From: Gammaproteobacteria bacterium
GTDB lineage: Bacteria > Pseudomonadota > Gammaproteobacteria > Burkholderiales > Nitrosomonadaceae
Assembly: GCA_015709635.1 (NCBI GenBank)
Contig: CP054180.1
Coordinates: forward strand, 1,178,001 to 1,242,000
Direction: 5' to 3'
Length of the DNA: 64,000 bases
Position numbers and translations under genes: made by a program. Below, in pieces: positions 24,482-34,078 of the stretch (positions are counted from its first letter, which is position 1; each line of letters starts with the position of its first letter). The notes beneath the pieces were generated by a model. That model was not told the DNA's origin. It made no database searches and saw only the letters and a program-made list of their open reading frames with translations.

Positions 24482-25432
24482 CTACGCTAATGCCTTGCGG
24501 ATGGTTTCGGCCAGTTCTTCCGCGACGAATTTGGCGATATAAGCATCCGCACCTACCGATTTGACGTGTTTTTCATTGGTTTCACCCGTTAATGAGGAGT
24601 GAATCACCACTGGGATTGATTTGAATCGCTGGTCGCTTTTGATGTTGCGTGTCAGCGTAAAACCATCCATTTCCGGCATTTCCAAGTCAGTCAGCACCAG
24701 CGCGACCTTATCCTGAATGGTTTTACCTTCGGTTGCGGCGGCGTCCGACATGGATTGGATGCGATTCCAGGCTTCCAATCCGGTTTTGGTCATGACAAAT
24801 GGCACATTTAACGCTTTCAGTTCGCTTTCGATCATGCTGCGGGCCAGTGGCGAATCATCTGCCGCCAGAATGACTTTTCCGGCCGGGAGTTTGATCGAGG
24901 GGCCGATTTTCTCCGCTGTCATTTCTTCAACGGGTGCAGGTAGAACGTCACGCAGAATCTGTTCGACATCGAGTACTTGCGCCAGCCGGGAATCTTCCGT
25001 ATTGCCGTCGATCCTGGCGATGCTGGTGACTAATTTGCCGCCTTTACCTTCCGCCGCGATGACTTGATTCCATTCGAGACGCACGATTTCGTTGACTTCC
25101 TCAACCGCGAAAGCCTGCGTCGAACGGGCATACTCGGTAACTAATAGAATCGGGAGCCCTTTTTTCGGCGTGCAGCCGACAACTTTGGGGAGATTGATAA
25201 CGGTAATGACTTGGCCGCGGATGTTGGCCACACCCATCACATTGGCGGGTGCATTGGCGATGGCGGTGATAGTCGGCATGACCAGAATCTCGCGGATTTT
25301 GAAAACATTGATGCCGAACAATTCCCGCTGTCCATTGCCGGAGGCTTCGCCCAACCTGAACAGCAGGAGCTCGAATTTGTTGCTGGCAGTCAGGTTCGTG
25401 CGTTCGTCAATTTCATGCAATGCTGTGTTCAT
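24482..25432 (-). CDS. cheV: Chemotaxis coupling protein CheV
   Basis: A 316-residue fusion of a CheW-like domain (about 15-165; FGINVFKIREIL and GVANIRGQVITVINLP) and a response-regulator receiver domain (about 185-312; ADDSPLARSMI, LTDLEMPEMDGF with the phospho-acceptor Asp near 247, and a conserved Lys near the end). CheV couples chemoreceptors to CheA, with its receiver acting as a phosphate-tuned adaptor. The flagellar genes flgABC lie 38 kb away in the same window. Its upstream region is a 400 bp gap shared with the divergent C13 peptidase gene. Confidence 0.95.
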   Translation of the reverse strand: MNTALHEIDERTNLTASNKFELLLFRLGEASGNGQRELFGINVFKIREILVMPTITAIANAPANVMGVANIRGQVITVINLPKVVGCTPKKGLPILLVTEYARSTQAFAVEEVNEIVRLEWNQVIAAEGKGGKLVTSIARIDGNTEDSRLAQVLDVEQILRDVLPAPVEEMTAEKIGPSIKLPAGKVILAADDSPLARSMIESELKALNVPFVMTKTGLEAWNRIQSMSDAAATEGKTIQDKVALVLTDLEMPEMDGFTLTRNIKSDQRFKSIPVVIHSSLTGETNEKHVKSVGADAYIAKFVAEELAETIRKALA

Positions 25433-25834
25433 GTAATATTCCCCGCTATTGATAAGTAAGTTGCGTTCGGATCTGCGACTAACCCGAGAGAAAATCGGGA
25501 TTAATATCAGAAGTGTAACGTATCGATCCGCGATGGAAAAACTTTAGAAGCGTGACAAATACCCGCTTATTTGCGTTTTTAAGCGTTAACGGATTGGATG
25601 CCGGAATTAATCCGGCGCGCACTAAAATCCGTATTGCTGCGGCTGAACTTTATCGGCTGGCGATTATCTGAGTTAAGGCTAATTTTCCGTGTTTTTTTGT
25701 TAATTTAACAAGACTTAGGTCAGGCGGGTTTGGGCGGTAATTTGCCGTAATCGGCATTGGCATCACCTATATTCGGATCGATTCATGCCGTTGATAACAC
25801 GCTGGAGCAGCCGACCTTTAGTCTGGAGAGAAGA
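25433..25834. promoter_or_regulatory. Divergent gap between cheV and the C13 peptidase gene (402 bp)
   Basis: It must hold both promoters. A short palindrome GCCGGAATTAATCCGGC lies near 25600, and CCCGAGAGAAAATCGGG near 25485 can fold into a stem-loop in the cheV leader. I found no convincing sigma-28 promoter and no ORF. Confidence 0.45.
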
Positions 25835-27253
25835 ATGGATTTATATGCAAGCATTGCCAAAGAATCGAAACAATCCGGGTTGATCAGGGAATTCCGGATT
25901 GCATTTCTGAATCTTTATTGCGGTATCCAACTGCTTGCTTTTCGCCGTATTGCAATCGAAAGAATCGTTATTTCATACGATCAATTCATTTTGTTGCTGG
26001 CGTTTCATGCACTGACGGCACTGGTTGTTTCATATGCTGTGACACCCAGCCCTGTTTTTGATCTGTCAGGGTTGGGCTATCTCGGTGTCAAATTATTGAT
26101 CGCCTTGATGGTGGGTTTTGTATTTGCAAAATTGACCGGCAATCCGGGCGATTTGCTGAAGATTTTAGTGATCACGTATTGTGTTCTGCCTTTCTTTTAT
26201 TTGATTTCTTATGTTCTGTTGACTTATCTGCCGGCAGAATTCCTGGTCAGCGGTTATGTCATTTTTATCGCCTGGGCTTTGGCCGTTTGTTTTTATATCG
26301 CACAGCAATTGCTCGCAGGCAATAAAGCTAAAGCTATCTTGATCACGCTGCTGTGGTTGAGCGCATCTTATCCGCTGGCCAATTTATCGTTCAGTTTCTG
26401 GTACGAAGGTTATGACGATGGCGGTGAGCTGGCTGCGCATGCCGATGATGGCCGCTACGATGTCAATCAGGAGTATGTTTACTATAGCCAGTACCGGCTG
26501 TTGAATAATGCACTGGATCCGATCAAACCGGGCATCGCGGGGATTAACGATTTGTTCTTTGTCGGCTTTGGCGCCGATTCCACGCAAGATGTTTTTATGC
26601 GGGAAATCGACCATGTGCAGCGCGTCATGACCGAGCGTCTGGGCGTGTCGGGGCGTTCCGTTGCTTTGGTCAATAACCTGAAAACGCTCGATACCGCACC
26701 GCTGGCATCTTCCACCAACCTCAGGATTGCGCTGCAGCATATCGGCAGTAAAATGAATCGTGACGAAGATGTGGTATTTCTTTACTTGACCAGCCATGGA
26801 TCGATGAATCATGAACTGGCCGTGGAAATGTGGCCGCTCGATCTCAATTACATACGCCCGGAAGATATCAGAACATACCTGGATGATGCCGGTATCCGCT
26901 GGCGCATTATTCTGATTTCGGCTTGCTATTCCGGCGGTTTTATCAAAGCGCTGCAAAACGAATACAGTCTGATTTTTACTGCTGCCGCAGCTGATAAGGC
27001 ATCTTTCGGTTGTGCCAACGAAAATGAGTACACTTATTTTGGCGAAGCGCTGTTCAAAAACATGGAAGACAAACCTTACCGGTTTGTCGGGCACTTTGTC
27101 CAGGCGATGGAAAAAATCCGGCAACGCGAGCTGCACGAAAATCTGATTCCCTCCGAACCGCAATTATTTATCGGTAAGCTGATGAAGGAGAAATTGAAGC
27201 TCCTGGAGCGGGATATCGGAAATGCGACAATTCCCAGAGAACGGTTGAATTGA
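25835..27253 (+). CDS. Membrane-anchored C13 (legumain-like) peptidase
   Basis: Starting at the ATG at 25835 (GGAGAGAAG just upstream), the product has 472 residues. Residues 40-215 hold about five hydrophobic helices; residues 245-455 are a clan CD cysteine peptidase. The catalytic dyad is visible as His in FLYLTSHGSMNHE and Cys in ILISACYSGGF, the legumain/caspase spacing. It is preceded by FFVGFGADSTQDVFMREI and followed by IFTAAAADKASFGC. Bacterial C13 peptidases with membrane domains are uncharacterised as far as I know; family members cleave after Asn/Asp or transfer lipid anchors. The upstream TTG frame start is less likely. Confidence 0.85.
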   Translation: MDLYASIAKESKQSGLIREFRIAFLNLYCGIQLLAFRRIAIERIVISYDQFILLLAFHALTALVVSYAVTPSPVFDLSGLGYLGVKLLIALMVGFVFAKLTGNPGDLLKILVITYCVLPFFYLISYVLLTYLPAEFLVSGYVIFIAWALAVCFYIAQQLLAGNKAKAILITLLWLSASYPLANLSFSFWYEGYDDGGELAAHADDGRYDVNQEYVYYSQYRLLNNALDPIKPGIAGINDLFFVGFGADSTQDVFMREIDHVQRVMTERLGVSGRSVALVNNLKTLDTAPLASSTNLRIALQHIGSKMNRDEDVVFLYLTSHGSMNHELAVEMWPLDLNYIRPEDIRTYLDDAGIRWRIILISACYSGGFIKALQNEYSLIFTAAAADKASFGCANENEYTYFGEALFKNMEDKPYRFVGHFVQAMEKIRQRELHENLIPSEPQLFIGKLMKEKLKLLERDIGNATIPRERLN

Positions 27254-27273
27254 TCAAAGCCGCCGGTTTTTAC

Positions 27274-28008
27274 TTATAACTTGTAGCCGCGGTGCAGCGC
27301 CACGATGCCCGCCGTCATATTGAAGTACTCGACACGCTCGAAGCCTGCTTGCTCCATCAATTCCTTTAATTCATCCTGGGAAGGATGCATGCGGATGGAT
27401 TCGGCTAAATAGCGGTAGCTATCCGCATCATCCGCAAACACTTTTCCCATGGTGGGGAGTAATTTGAATGAGTACGCATCATAGGCGGGTTGCAGCGGTT
27501 TCCAGACTTTGGAAAACTCCAGCACAATGACAGTCCCTCCCGGTTTGATGACGCGCAGCATTTCCTTGAGCGCGGCATCCTTGTGCGTCATGTTTCTCAG
27601 ACCAAACGCCACGCTCACGCAGTTGAAATAGTTATCCGGGAAGGGTAGTTTTTCCGCGTCGCACTGCGCGACGGGGGTTGGCGTGCCTTCGTCGATCATG
27701 CGGTCGCGGCCGATCGACAACATGGAATTGTTGATGTCGGTTAACCAAACCTCGCCGGATTTGCCCACTTTCTGTAAAAAAAGCGCGGTCAGATCCCCGG
27801 TGCCGCCAGCGATATCCAAAACCTTGTCGCCGCTTTTAACGCCGCTGACTTCGATGGTAAAACGCTTCCACAGACGGTGCAGACCTGCCGACATCAAGTC
27901 GTTCATCACGTTATAGCGCTCCGCTACCGAATGAAACACTTCTGCGACTTTGCCGGCTTTTTCCTCTTCTGCAACAGTATTAAAGCCAAAATGTGTGGTT
28001 TTTGTCAT
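27274..28008 (-). CDS. ubiE: Ubiquinone/menaquinone biosynthesis C-methyltransferase
   Basis: SAM-dependent methyltransferase acting on the demethylated quinone ring. The 244 residues include the SAM-binding motif VLDIAGGTGDLTALF, the family signature YNVMNDLMSAGLHRLWKR near the N terminus, and SVAFGLRNMTHKDAALKEM. In an aerobic ammonia oxidiser, ubiquinone is the expected product. The gene follows the DUF971 gene by 44 bases on the same strand, a pairing common in betaproteobacteria. Confidence 0.97.
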   Translation of the reverse strand: MTKTTHFGFNTVAEEEKAGKVAEVFHSVAERYNVMNDLMSAGLHRLWKRFTIEVSGVKSGDKVLDIAGGTGDLTALFLQKVGKSGEVWLTDINNSMLSIGRDRMIDEGTPTPVAQCDAEKLPFPDNYFNCVSVAFGLRNMTHKDAALKEMLRVIKPGGTVIVLEFSKVWKPLQPAYDAYSFKLLPTMGKVFADDADSYRYLAESIRMHPSQDELKELMEQAGFERVEYFNMTAGIVALHRGYKL

Positions 28009-28052
28009 GACGGGAATTGGGTTCTCAGGTTGGTTGACGATGGTTGAAAAAT

Positions 28053-28463
28053 TTATTTGCAGGAATGGCCGGTATTGCCGGAGCGAGCCGCGGGTTCTCT
28101 GCTGGCGCCGGCTTCAGCCATGCGCTGCAGATAGCGCTGCCACATTTTATCCTGATTTAGACCGAAGTTATACAGCAGATCCCAGGAATAAAGCCCGGTG
28201 TTATGGCCGTCAGAGAAATTGAGCTGTATGGCATAATTACCGACAGGCTCGATTCTGATGATGCTGACCATTTTCTTACCGGTTTGCAGTACTTCCTGTC
28301 CCGGGCCGTGACCGCTGACTTCGGCGGACGGTGAATAAACGCGCAGAAACTCGCAGGGAAATTGAAAAGCTTTACCATCGGAGAAAGCGATGTCGAGTAT
28401 TCTGGATTTCTGATGCAGCTTAATTTCAGTAGGGTAAGGTGTATCTTTGGTTAAACCGGCCAT
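28053..28463 (-). CDS. DUF971 domain protein
   Basis: A 136-residue protein with the DUF971 (gamma-butyrobetaine hydroxylase N-terminal-like) fold: PTEIKLHQKSRILDIAFSDG, FPCEFLRVYSPSAEVSGHG and FSDGHNTGLYSWDLLYNFG. In related proteins this small domain accompanies Fe-S cluster or quinone-related genes; its activity is unproven. The last 25 residues are polar and end with a lone Cys. It is the first gene of a two-gene unit with ubiE. Confidence 0.88.
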   Translation of the reverse strand: MAGLTKDTPYPTEIKLHQKSRILDIAFSDGKAFQFPCEFLRVYSPSAEVSGHGPGQEVLQTGKKMVSIIRIEPVGNYAIQLNFSDGHNTGLYSWDLLYNFGLNQDKMWQRYLQRMAEAGASREPAARSGNTGHSCK

Positions 28464-28547
28464 AGTGTATTCGATGTTTACGGACTAAAAATTCATGATC
28501 GCATTGTAACAAACTGTACGGAAAAATTGACTGCTCCAGGAGCGGAT

Positions 28548-29270
28548 ATGACAGCAACAATATTGATCGTGGAAGATGAAGCGGCTATACGGGAGCTGAT
28601 CACCTATAATCTGCAGCAAGCCGGTTACGAAACGGTTTGTGCGGATAATGCCGAGCAAGCGATGGCGGTTATCAATACCGCACTGCCAGATTTGATTTTG
28701 CTGGATTGGATGCTGCCGGGATTGAGTGGCATTGAGTTTGCACGGGTTTTGCGGCGCAGTGAACGTACCCGGTTGATTCCGATCATCATGTTGACGGCGC
28801 GTACGCAGGAGCTGGATAAGGTGACGGGATTGGAAATGGGAGCGGATGATTACATCACCAAGCCTTTCTCACCGCGCGAACTGATTGCGCGTATCAATGC
28901 CGTGCTGCGCCGGTTGATTCCGGAAGCTTCCGACGAAGCGGTGGAGATCGACGGTTTGCGGCTTGAGCCGGTTAATCATCGCGTGCTGGCCGGAAATCGG
29001 GAAATTGAACTGGGACCGACGGAATATCGCTTGTTGCATTTTCTGATGACGCATACCGAGCGGGTTTATTCGCGCAGCCAATTGCTCGACCGGGTTTGGG
29101 GCGATCACGTGTTTGTCGAAGAACGCACCGTCGATGTGCACGTTCTCCGGTTGCGCAAGGCGTTGCAACCGGCAGGCAAAGATGATTGGATACAAACTGT
29201 CCGGGGTACAGGTTACCGGTTTTCTGCGCCGGTTGCACAGCCGGCAAAAGATTCCAATAGGGAGATTTAA
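28548..29270 (+). CDS. phoB: Phosphate regulon response regulator PhoB
   Basis: OmpR-family regulator of phosphate starvation genes. The receiver domain has Asp10 and phospho-acceptor Asp53 (LILLDWMLPG) and a conserved KPFSP Lys near 105. The winged helix-turn-helix C terminus reads GPTEYRLLHFLMTHTERVYS, then RTVDVHVLRLRKAL. The ATG at 28548 follows CAGGAG and gives the usual 240-residue length; the TTG 21 bases upstream is less likely. phoR follows after 150 bases. No pst or phoU gene is in the window. Confidence 0.93.
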   Translation: MTATILIVEDEAAIRELITYNLQQAGYETVCADNAEQAMAVINTALPDLILLDWMLPGLSGIEFARVLRRSERTRLIPIIMLTARTQELDKVTGLEMGADDYITKPFSPRELIARINAVLRRLIPEASDEAVEIDGLRLEPVNHRVLAGNREIELGPTEYRLLHFLMTHTERVYSRSQLLDRVWGDHVFVEERTVDVHVLRLRKALQPAGKDDWIQTVRGTGYRFSAPVAQPAKDSNREI

Positions 29271-29420
29271 GCCATTCCCTGTGATGTTATGGCGTTATGA
29301 TGTTTTGACACGAAGGTGTAAAAAAGTAGGGTTAATTTGCATGCGCAGTAAAGCGGTAAATTGCACAATCATCTCTGCTTGAGCTTTCTTCGCATCATCA
29401 TTTTTTTCGGGATTTATTAA

Positions 29421-30725
29421 GTGTCTGATATTTGGCAACGTTCTTCTAATGTTTTGCTGGTCATCTTTATTACCACGGTGCTATGGATGATGCTCGGCAG
29501 CGTGAAGGCCTTGATCTTTTTTAGCGTGACGATGTTATGGATGGTATTTCATCATATCCGTCATATCGTCGCGCTGGAACGCTGGTTACAGTTGTCCGAT
29601 CATTCTCCTGCCAGTATTCCGGCCGGATCCGGTGCCTGGGACGATGTATTCGCTCATTTGGCGCGCTACGTGCGTCAGCATAGTCAAAGCCGGGAATTGT
29701 TGAGTTCGGCGCTGGAACGGATGCGTAGCGTTACTTCAGCGATGCCGGATGGCATCGTTATTCTGGATGAGCATGACCGGATTGAATGGTGTAATCCGGT
29801 AGCCGAGCAGCATTTGGGAATTAATCTGGCATTGGATGCCGGGCAGCAAATTACTTATCTGGTCAGGCAAATACCGTTCGTCGAGTACTTGGCCGCGCGG
29901 CAATTCAGTACCCCCTTGATTTTGAAACAAACACGCCAGCAAGGCATCATCGTTTCGTTACAACTGGTGCCTTACGGTTATAACCAGAAGCTTCTGATCA
30001 GCCGAGACATCACGCGGTTTGAAAAAATAGAAACGATGCGGCGCGATTTTATCGCTAATGTTTCGCATGAATTGCGCACGCCGCTGACGGTTATCGGCGG
30101 GTTTCTCGAAACTTTGTCGGGCGATGAGAATGTGAATACCGGCTTCAATAAGCGCGCTCTGGCATTGATGACGGAACAGACCACCCGCATGCAGCGGCTG
30201 GTCGAAGATTTGTTGATTTTATCGCGCTTGGAGAATGAACAGAATAAAGTAAGCGAAAAGACCGTGAATGTCGTCAGCTTGTTGCACGATGTCTTGCAGG
30301 ATGCCGAATCGCTCAGCGCGGGCCGCCACCAAATCAAATTGAATATTGCAACGCATGATCAGTTGCTGGGAAGCGAGCAAGAGTTACGTAGCGCATTTGG
30401 CAACTTGATCAGCAATGCCATCCGCTATACACCGGATGAAGGCGAGATTACGATCAATTGGGAGAAGCGCGGCGGGCAGGGGGTGTTCTTTGTGCAGGAT
30501 AGCGGTATCGGCATAGAACCGGAGCATATCCCGCGTTTGACGGAACGTTTTTATCGTGTCGACAGCAGCCGCTCGCGCGAAACCGGCGGAACCGGATTAG
30601 GGCTGGCGATCGTCAAGCATGTGCTGAACCGGCATGAAGCACGTCTCGAAATTACCAGTGCTATGGGAAAAGGCAGCCGGTTTACCGTCTGGTTTCCGGC
30701 CAAGCGGTTGGTATCCGGAGATTAA
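29421..30725 (+). CDS. phoR: Phosphate regulon sensor histidine kinase PhoR
   Basis: Membrane histidine kinase partner of PhoB. Residues 9-45 contain two closely spaced hydrophobic helices with almost no periplasmic loop, as in PhoR. A PAS domain follows (about 100-200; SAMPDGIVILDEHDRIEWCN). The dimerisation domain has NVSHELRTPLTVIGGF with the phosphorylated His near 216, and the ATPase domain has NLISNAIRYTP, DSGIGI and GTGLGLAIVKH. The start is a GTG. The 434-residue length fits. It ends 45 bases from the convergent lgt gene. Confidence 0.93.
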   Translation: MSDIWQRSSNVLLVIFITTVLWMMLGSVKALIFFSVTMLWMVFHHIRHIVALERWLQLSDHSPASIPAGSGAWDDVFAHLARYVRQHSQSRELLSSALERMRSVTSAMPDGIVILDEHDRIEWCNPVAEQHLGINLALDAGQQITYLVRQIPFVEYLAARQFSTPLILKQTRQQGIIVSLQLVPYGYNQKLLISRDITRFEKIETMRRDFIANVSHELRTPLTVIGGFLETLSGDENVNTGFNKRALALMTEQTTRMQRLVEDLLILSRLENEQNKVSEKTVNVVSLLHDVLQDAESLSAGRHQIKLNIATHDQLLGSEQELRSAFGNLISNAIRYTPDEGEITINWEKRGGQGVFFVQDSGIGIEPEHIPRLTERFYRVDSSRSRETGGTGLGLAIVKHVLNRHEARLEITSAMGKGSRFTVWFPAKRLVSGD

Positions 30726-30770
30726 GATCGCGTGTGAACCTAAATTTCCCATTTGTCTTCCAGTCGATTC

Positions 30771-31595
30771 TTAACGTTTCTTGTTTTTCCGCGGATTAGT
30801 ATGCGGATTGCTTGCGGCTTTCCGCTTAGACCACACCAACACGGCGATTCCCGCCACAATCATCGGGATCGATAACCATTGACCCATGGTAACTCCGAGT
30901 GTCATCACGCCCATGAAACCGTCTTCCGGTTCGCGGAAGAATTCCGCGAATGAGCGCAACACGCCGTAGCCGATCATGAACATGCCGGTGACCGCGCCGG
31001 TTGCGCGCGGTTTGGATGAGTAAATCCAGATGAAGATAAACAGCAACACACCTTCGAGCGCGAATTGATACAACTGGGAAGGATGACGCGGGAACTCGTC
31101 GACATACGGGAAAACCATGCCCCACGGTACATCGGTGTGCCGTCCCCAGAGTTCGCCGTTGATGAAATTGCCGATGCGGCCTGCAGCCAAGCCCAGTGGA
31201 GTCAGCGGAGCGATGAAGTCGGTGACGGCGAGCCAGGAGAGTTTATATTTGCGCGCCAGCAGCATCATGGCGATGAAAACGCCGAGAAAGCCGCCGTGAA
31301 ACGACATGCCGCCTTCCCAGATGGCAAAAATGTGCAACGGGTGTTCCAGGTAATAACCGAATTGATAGAACAGCACATGCCCCAGGCGCCCGCCCAGAAT
31401 CACGCCGAGCATGCCGTAAAACAACGCGTCGTCGAGCATTTCATAAGTGAAAGTGGAATGCGGGTTGTGTTTGATGCGATACCGTCCAAGCAAAACAAAG
31501 AACGTGAAACCCAGCAAATACATCAATCCGTACCAATGAATGGAAAGCGGTCCGATGGCGATGGCGACGGGATCAATTTGCGGGTGAACGAGCAT
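30771..31595 (-). CDS. lgt: Prolipoprotein diacylglyceryl transferase
   Basis: Inner membrane enzyme that attaches diacylglycerol to the lipobox cysteine of prolipoproteins, the first step of lipoprotein maturation. The 274 residues have about seven helices, the essential HGGFLGV motif (near 103), and the Lgt signature GRIGNFINGELWG (near 140-152). It ends in a basic tail (NPRKNKKR). It is divergent from ilvD with a 99-base gap. Confidence 0.97.
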   Translation of the reverse strand: MLVHPQIDPVAIAIGPLSIHWYGLMYLLGFTFFVLLGRYRIKHNPHSTFTYEMLDDALFYGMLGVILGGRLGHVLFYQFGYYLEHPLHIFAIWEGGMSFHGGFLGVFIAMMLLARKYKLSWLAVTDFIAPLTPLGLAAGRIGNFINGELWGRHTDVPWGMVFPYVDEFPRHPSQLYQFALEGVLLFIFIWIYSSKPRATGAVTGMFMIGYGVLRSFAEFFREPEDGFMGVMTLGVTMGQWLSIPMIVAGIAVLVWSKRKAASNPHTNPRKNKKR

Positions 31596-31694
31596 AGTTT
31601 CGGCCTTATTTACGGTAAAATAGCGGACATTATACCAAGTGCGTTTGCGTACGCCTGGTCATAAATCGTATTTTTATTTTATTCAGGAGCAAGC

Positions 31695-33368
31695 ATGCCA
31701 GACAATAAACGGAGCCAGATCATCACTCAAGGGACACAACACGCACCCAGCCGCGCTATGTTGCGCGCGGTTGGTTTCAGTGATGGGGATTTTAACAAGC
31801 CGATTGTCGGCGTGGCTAACGGTTATTCGACGATTACGCCGTGCAATAAAGGTCTGAATGAACTGTCATTGAAAGCCGAATCGGCGCTTAGAAAAGCAGG
31901 CGCGATGCCGCAGATGTTCGGCACCATTACGGTATCGGACGGCATTTCGATGGGTACCGAAGGCATGAAGTATTCGCTGGTGTCGCGCGAAGTGATCGCC
32001 GACTCGATTGAAACCTGCGTGCAGGGCGGAAGCATGGACGGTGTGATCGCCATCGGCGGTTGCGACAAAAATATGCCGGGCGCGATGATTGCGATTGCGC
32101 GCATGAATGTGCCGGCGATTTTTGTCTACGGCGGCACGATCAAGCCGGGGCACTATAAAAATCAGGATCTGACGGTAGTCAGCGTATTCGAGGCGGTAGG
32201 GCAGCACAGCGCGCATAAGATCGACGATGAGGAATTGCTGCAGATCGAACGGCATGCGTGCCCCGGTGCCGGGTCGTGCGGCGGTATGTATACCGCGAAT
32301 ACCATGTCATCCGCGTTCGAAGCGATGGGTATGAGTCTGCCGTATTCTTCCACGATGTCCGCGGAAGACGGCGAGAAAATGTTCAGCGCCGGGCAATCCG
32401 CCGAAGCATTGGTGCATGCCATCAAAAAACAGATCCTGCCGCGCGATATCATCACACGCCAATCGATTGAAAATGCTATTGCCGTGATCATGGCGGTGGG
32501 TGGTTCGACCAATGCGATCCTGCATTTTCTAGCGATTGCGCATGCCGCTGAAATCGAATGGAACATAGACGATTTTGAGCGGATGCGCGCCAAAGTGCCG
32601 GTATTATGCGACCTGAAACCATCCGGACGTTATGTGGCTGCCGATTTGCATCAAGCCGGCGGTATTCCGCAAGTGATGAAAATGCTGCTGAATCATGGGC
32701 TGCTGCACGGCGATTGCATCACCATCAGCGGACAAACCATCGCGGAAGTACTGAAAGATATTCCCGATACACCGCGCGCCGGTCAAAATGTAATCCGCCA
32801 GTGGGATCATCCGATGTATGCACAAGGTCATCTGGCGATTCTGAAAGGCAATTTGTCGACCGAAGGGTGCGTGGCGAAAATTTCCGGTATCAAGAACCCG
32901 AAAATTACCGGACCTGCGCGCGTGTTTGAATCGGAAGAAACCTGCATGGCGGCGATTCTGGCGCGCAAAATCCAGCCGGGTGATGTCGTGGTGATCCGCT
33001 ACGAAGGGCCGAAAGGCGGCCCTGGCATGCGGGAAATGTTGTCGCCGACCGCCGCGCTGATCGGTGAAGGGTTGGGCGATTCCGTCGGCTTGGTCACCGA
33101 CGGGCGTTTCTCCGGTGGTACATACGGCATGGTGGTCGGGCATGTGGCGCCGGAAGCCTTTGTCGGCGGCAACATTGCGCTGGTGCAGGAAGGCGATTCG
33201 ATTACCATCGACGCCGAGCAGCGGCTGCTGCAACTGAATGTACCGGATGATGTGCTGGCAAAACGCCGCACCGCCTGGCAACCGCCGCAACCGCGATATA
33301 CGCGCGGGGTACTGGCGAAATACGCGCAACTGGTTTCCAGCGCGAGCAAGGGTGCAATAACGGATTAG
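31695..33368 (+). CDS. ilvD: Dihydroxy-acid dehydratase
   Basis: Fe-S enzyme of branched-chain amino acid synthesis, converting 2,3-dihydroxy acids to 2-keto acids. The 557 residues carry cluster cysteines in GGCDKNMPGAMIA (near 118) and CPGAGSCGGMYTANTMS (near 190), and the late signature RFSGGTYGMVVGHVAPEA. An AGGAGC ribosome binding site precedes the ATG. It is divergent from lgt and stands alone; no other ilv or leu gene is in the window. Confidence 0.97.
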   Translation: MPDNKRSQIITQGTQHAPSRAMLRAVGFSDGDFNKPIVGVANGYSTITPCNKGLNELSLKAESALRKAGAMPQMFGTITVSDGISMGTEGMKYSLVSREVIADSIETCVQGGSMDGVIAIGGCDKNMPGAMIAIARMNVPAIFVYGGTIKPGHYKNQDLTVVSVFEAVGQHSAHKIDDEELLQIERHACPGAGSCGGMYTANTMSSAFEAMGMSLPYSSTMSAEDGEKMFSAGQSAEALVHAIKKQILPRDIITRQSIENAIAVIMAVGGSTNAILHFLAIAHAAEIEWNIDDFERMRAKVPVLCDLKPSGRYVAADLHQAGGIPQVMKMLLNHGLLHGDCITISGQTIAEVLKDIPDTPRAGQNVIRQWDHPMYAQGHLAILKGNLSTEGCVAKISGIKNPKITGPARVFESEETCMAAILARKIQPGDVVVIRYEGPKGGPGMREMLSPTAALIGEGLGDSVGLVTDGRFSGGTYGMVVGHVAPEAFVGGNIALVQEGDSITIDAEQRLLQLNVPDDVLAKRRTAWQPPQPRYTRGVLAKYAQLVSSASKGAITD

Positions 33369-33658
33369 CTTCGGCAAAGCCGGTTCCGGTTCTTTGGCAG
33401 CGGATTGATCATCGTTTGAATCGGCAGTGCTGGCCTGAGGAAAGTTTGGCCTGACTTCTCCGGTTTGTTGGAACTAAATAATTTACCCCTAAGTCTCAGC
33501 AACGCAGTATCATCAGAGTCAGCAGCAAGGCTGGTAAGCGTTGGGGCATAGATGACAACAATTGCATGCCGGTATTCACAAACTTACAGGAATTGCTGCA
33601 AGTCTGTTAAGTTCGGGTTAGAATATCAACCCTTTTATAATTTTTATAAGGAAGAGAT

Positions 33659-33970
33659 ATGAAAAAAGTTTTAATTGGAGCAGTTGCTGCATCTGCCATT
33701 TTATTAGCCGGTGTTGCTCAAGCCAACGCTGATTTGGCAAAAAGTAGTGGATGTTTGAATTGTCACAATGTCGACACCAAATTGGTTGGTCCAGCCCTGA
33801 AAGATGTTGCCGGTAAATATGCAAGCCAGGCAGACGCTTCTGCATACCTGACAGATAAAATATTAAAAGGAAGTAACGGTGTTTGGGGTCCGATCCCAAT
33901 GCCGCCAAATGCTAACGTTAGCCCGGAAAATGCTAAAGCATTAGCTGACTTTATTCTGACTCTGAAGTAA
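33659..33970 (+). CDS. Cytochrome c-552-like monohaem cytochrome c
   Basis: Soluble periplasmic electron carrier of the class I c8/c552 type. A signal peptide of about 24 residues (MKKVLIGAVAASAILLAG, cleavage after QANA) precedes a mature chain of 79 residues. The haem site is CLNCH (Cys32, Cys35, His36), and the distal ligand is the Met in PIPMPPN. The mature sequence strongly resembles what I recall of Nitrosomonas europaea cytochrome c-552, which carries electrons from ammonia oxidation towards the terminal oxidase. It has a strong AAGGAAG ribosome binding site and its own terminator, fitting an abundant protein. Confidence 0.93.
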   Translation: MKKVLIGAVAASAILLAGVAQANADLAKSSGCLNCHNVDTKLVGPALKDVAGKYASQADASAYLTDKILKGSNGVWGPIPMPPNANVSPENAKALADFILTLK

Positions 33971-33987
33971 TTTCATTCTGAATTCAG

Positions 33988-34018
33988 AAAAGCCGACGCA
34001 TAACAACGTCGGCTTTTT
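33988..34018 (+). terminator. Rho-independent terminator after cytochrome c
   Basis: An 11 bp stem (AAAAGCCGACG with CGTCGGCTTTT) and an 8-base loop end in a T-run. It lies 17 bases past the cytochrome stop, so the OsmC gene downstream needs its own promoter. Confidence 0.9.
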
Positions 34019-34078
34019 ATTTGCATCAAAACAAAATGTATACATGTCCCAATAGGTTAGGGGAAGGTTGGGGGAACG

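Noticed and set aside
33636..33641. Perfect TATAAT before the cytochrome c gene
   Set aside because: It lies only 18 bases before the ATG, with the ribosome binding site between, and has no -35 match; a leader this short is unlikely, so it was not called a promoter.
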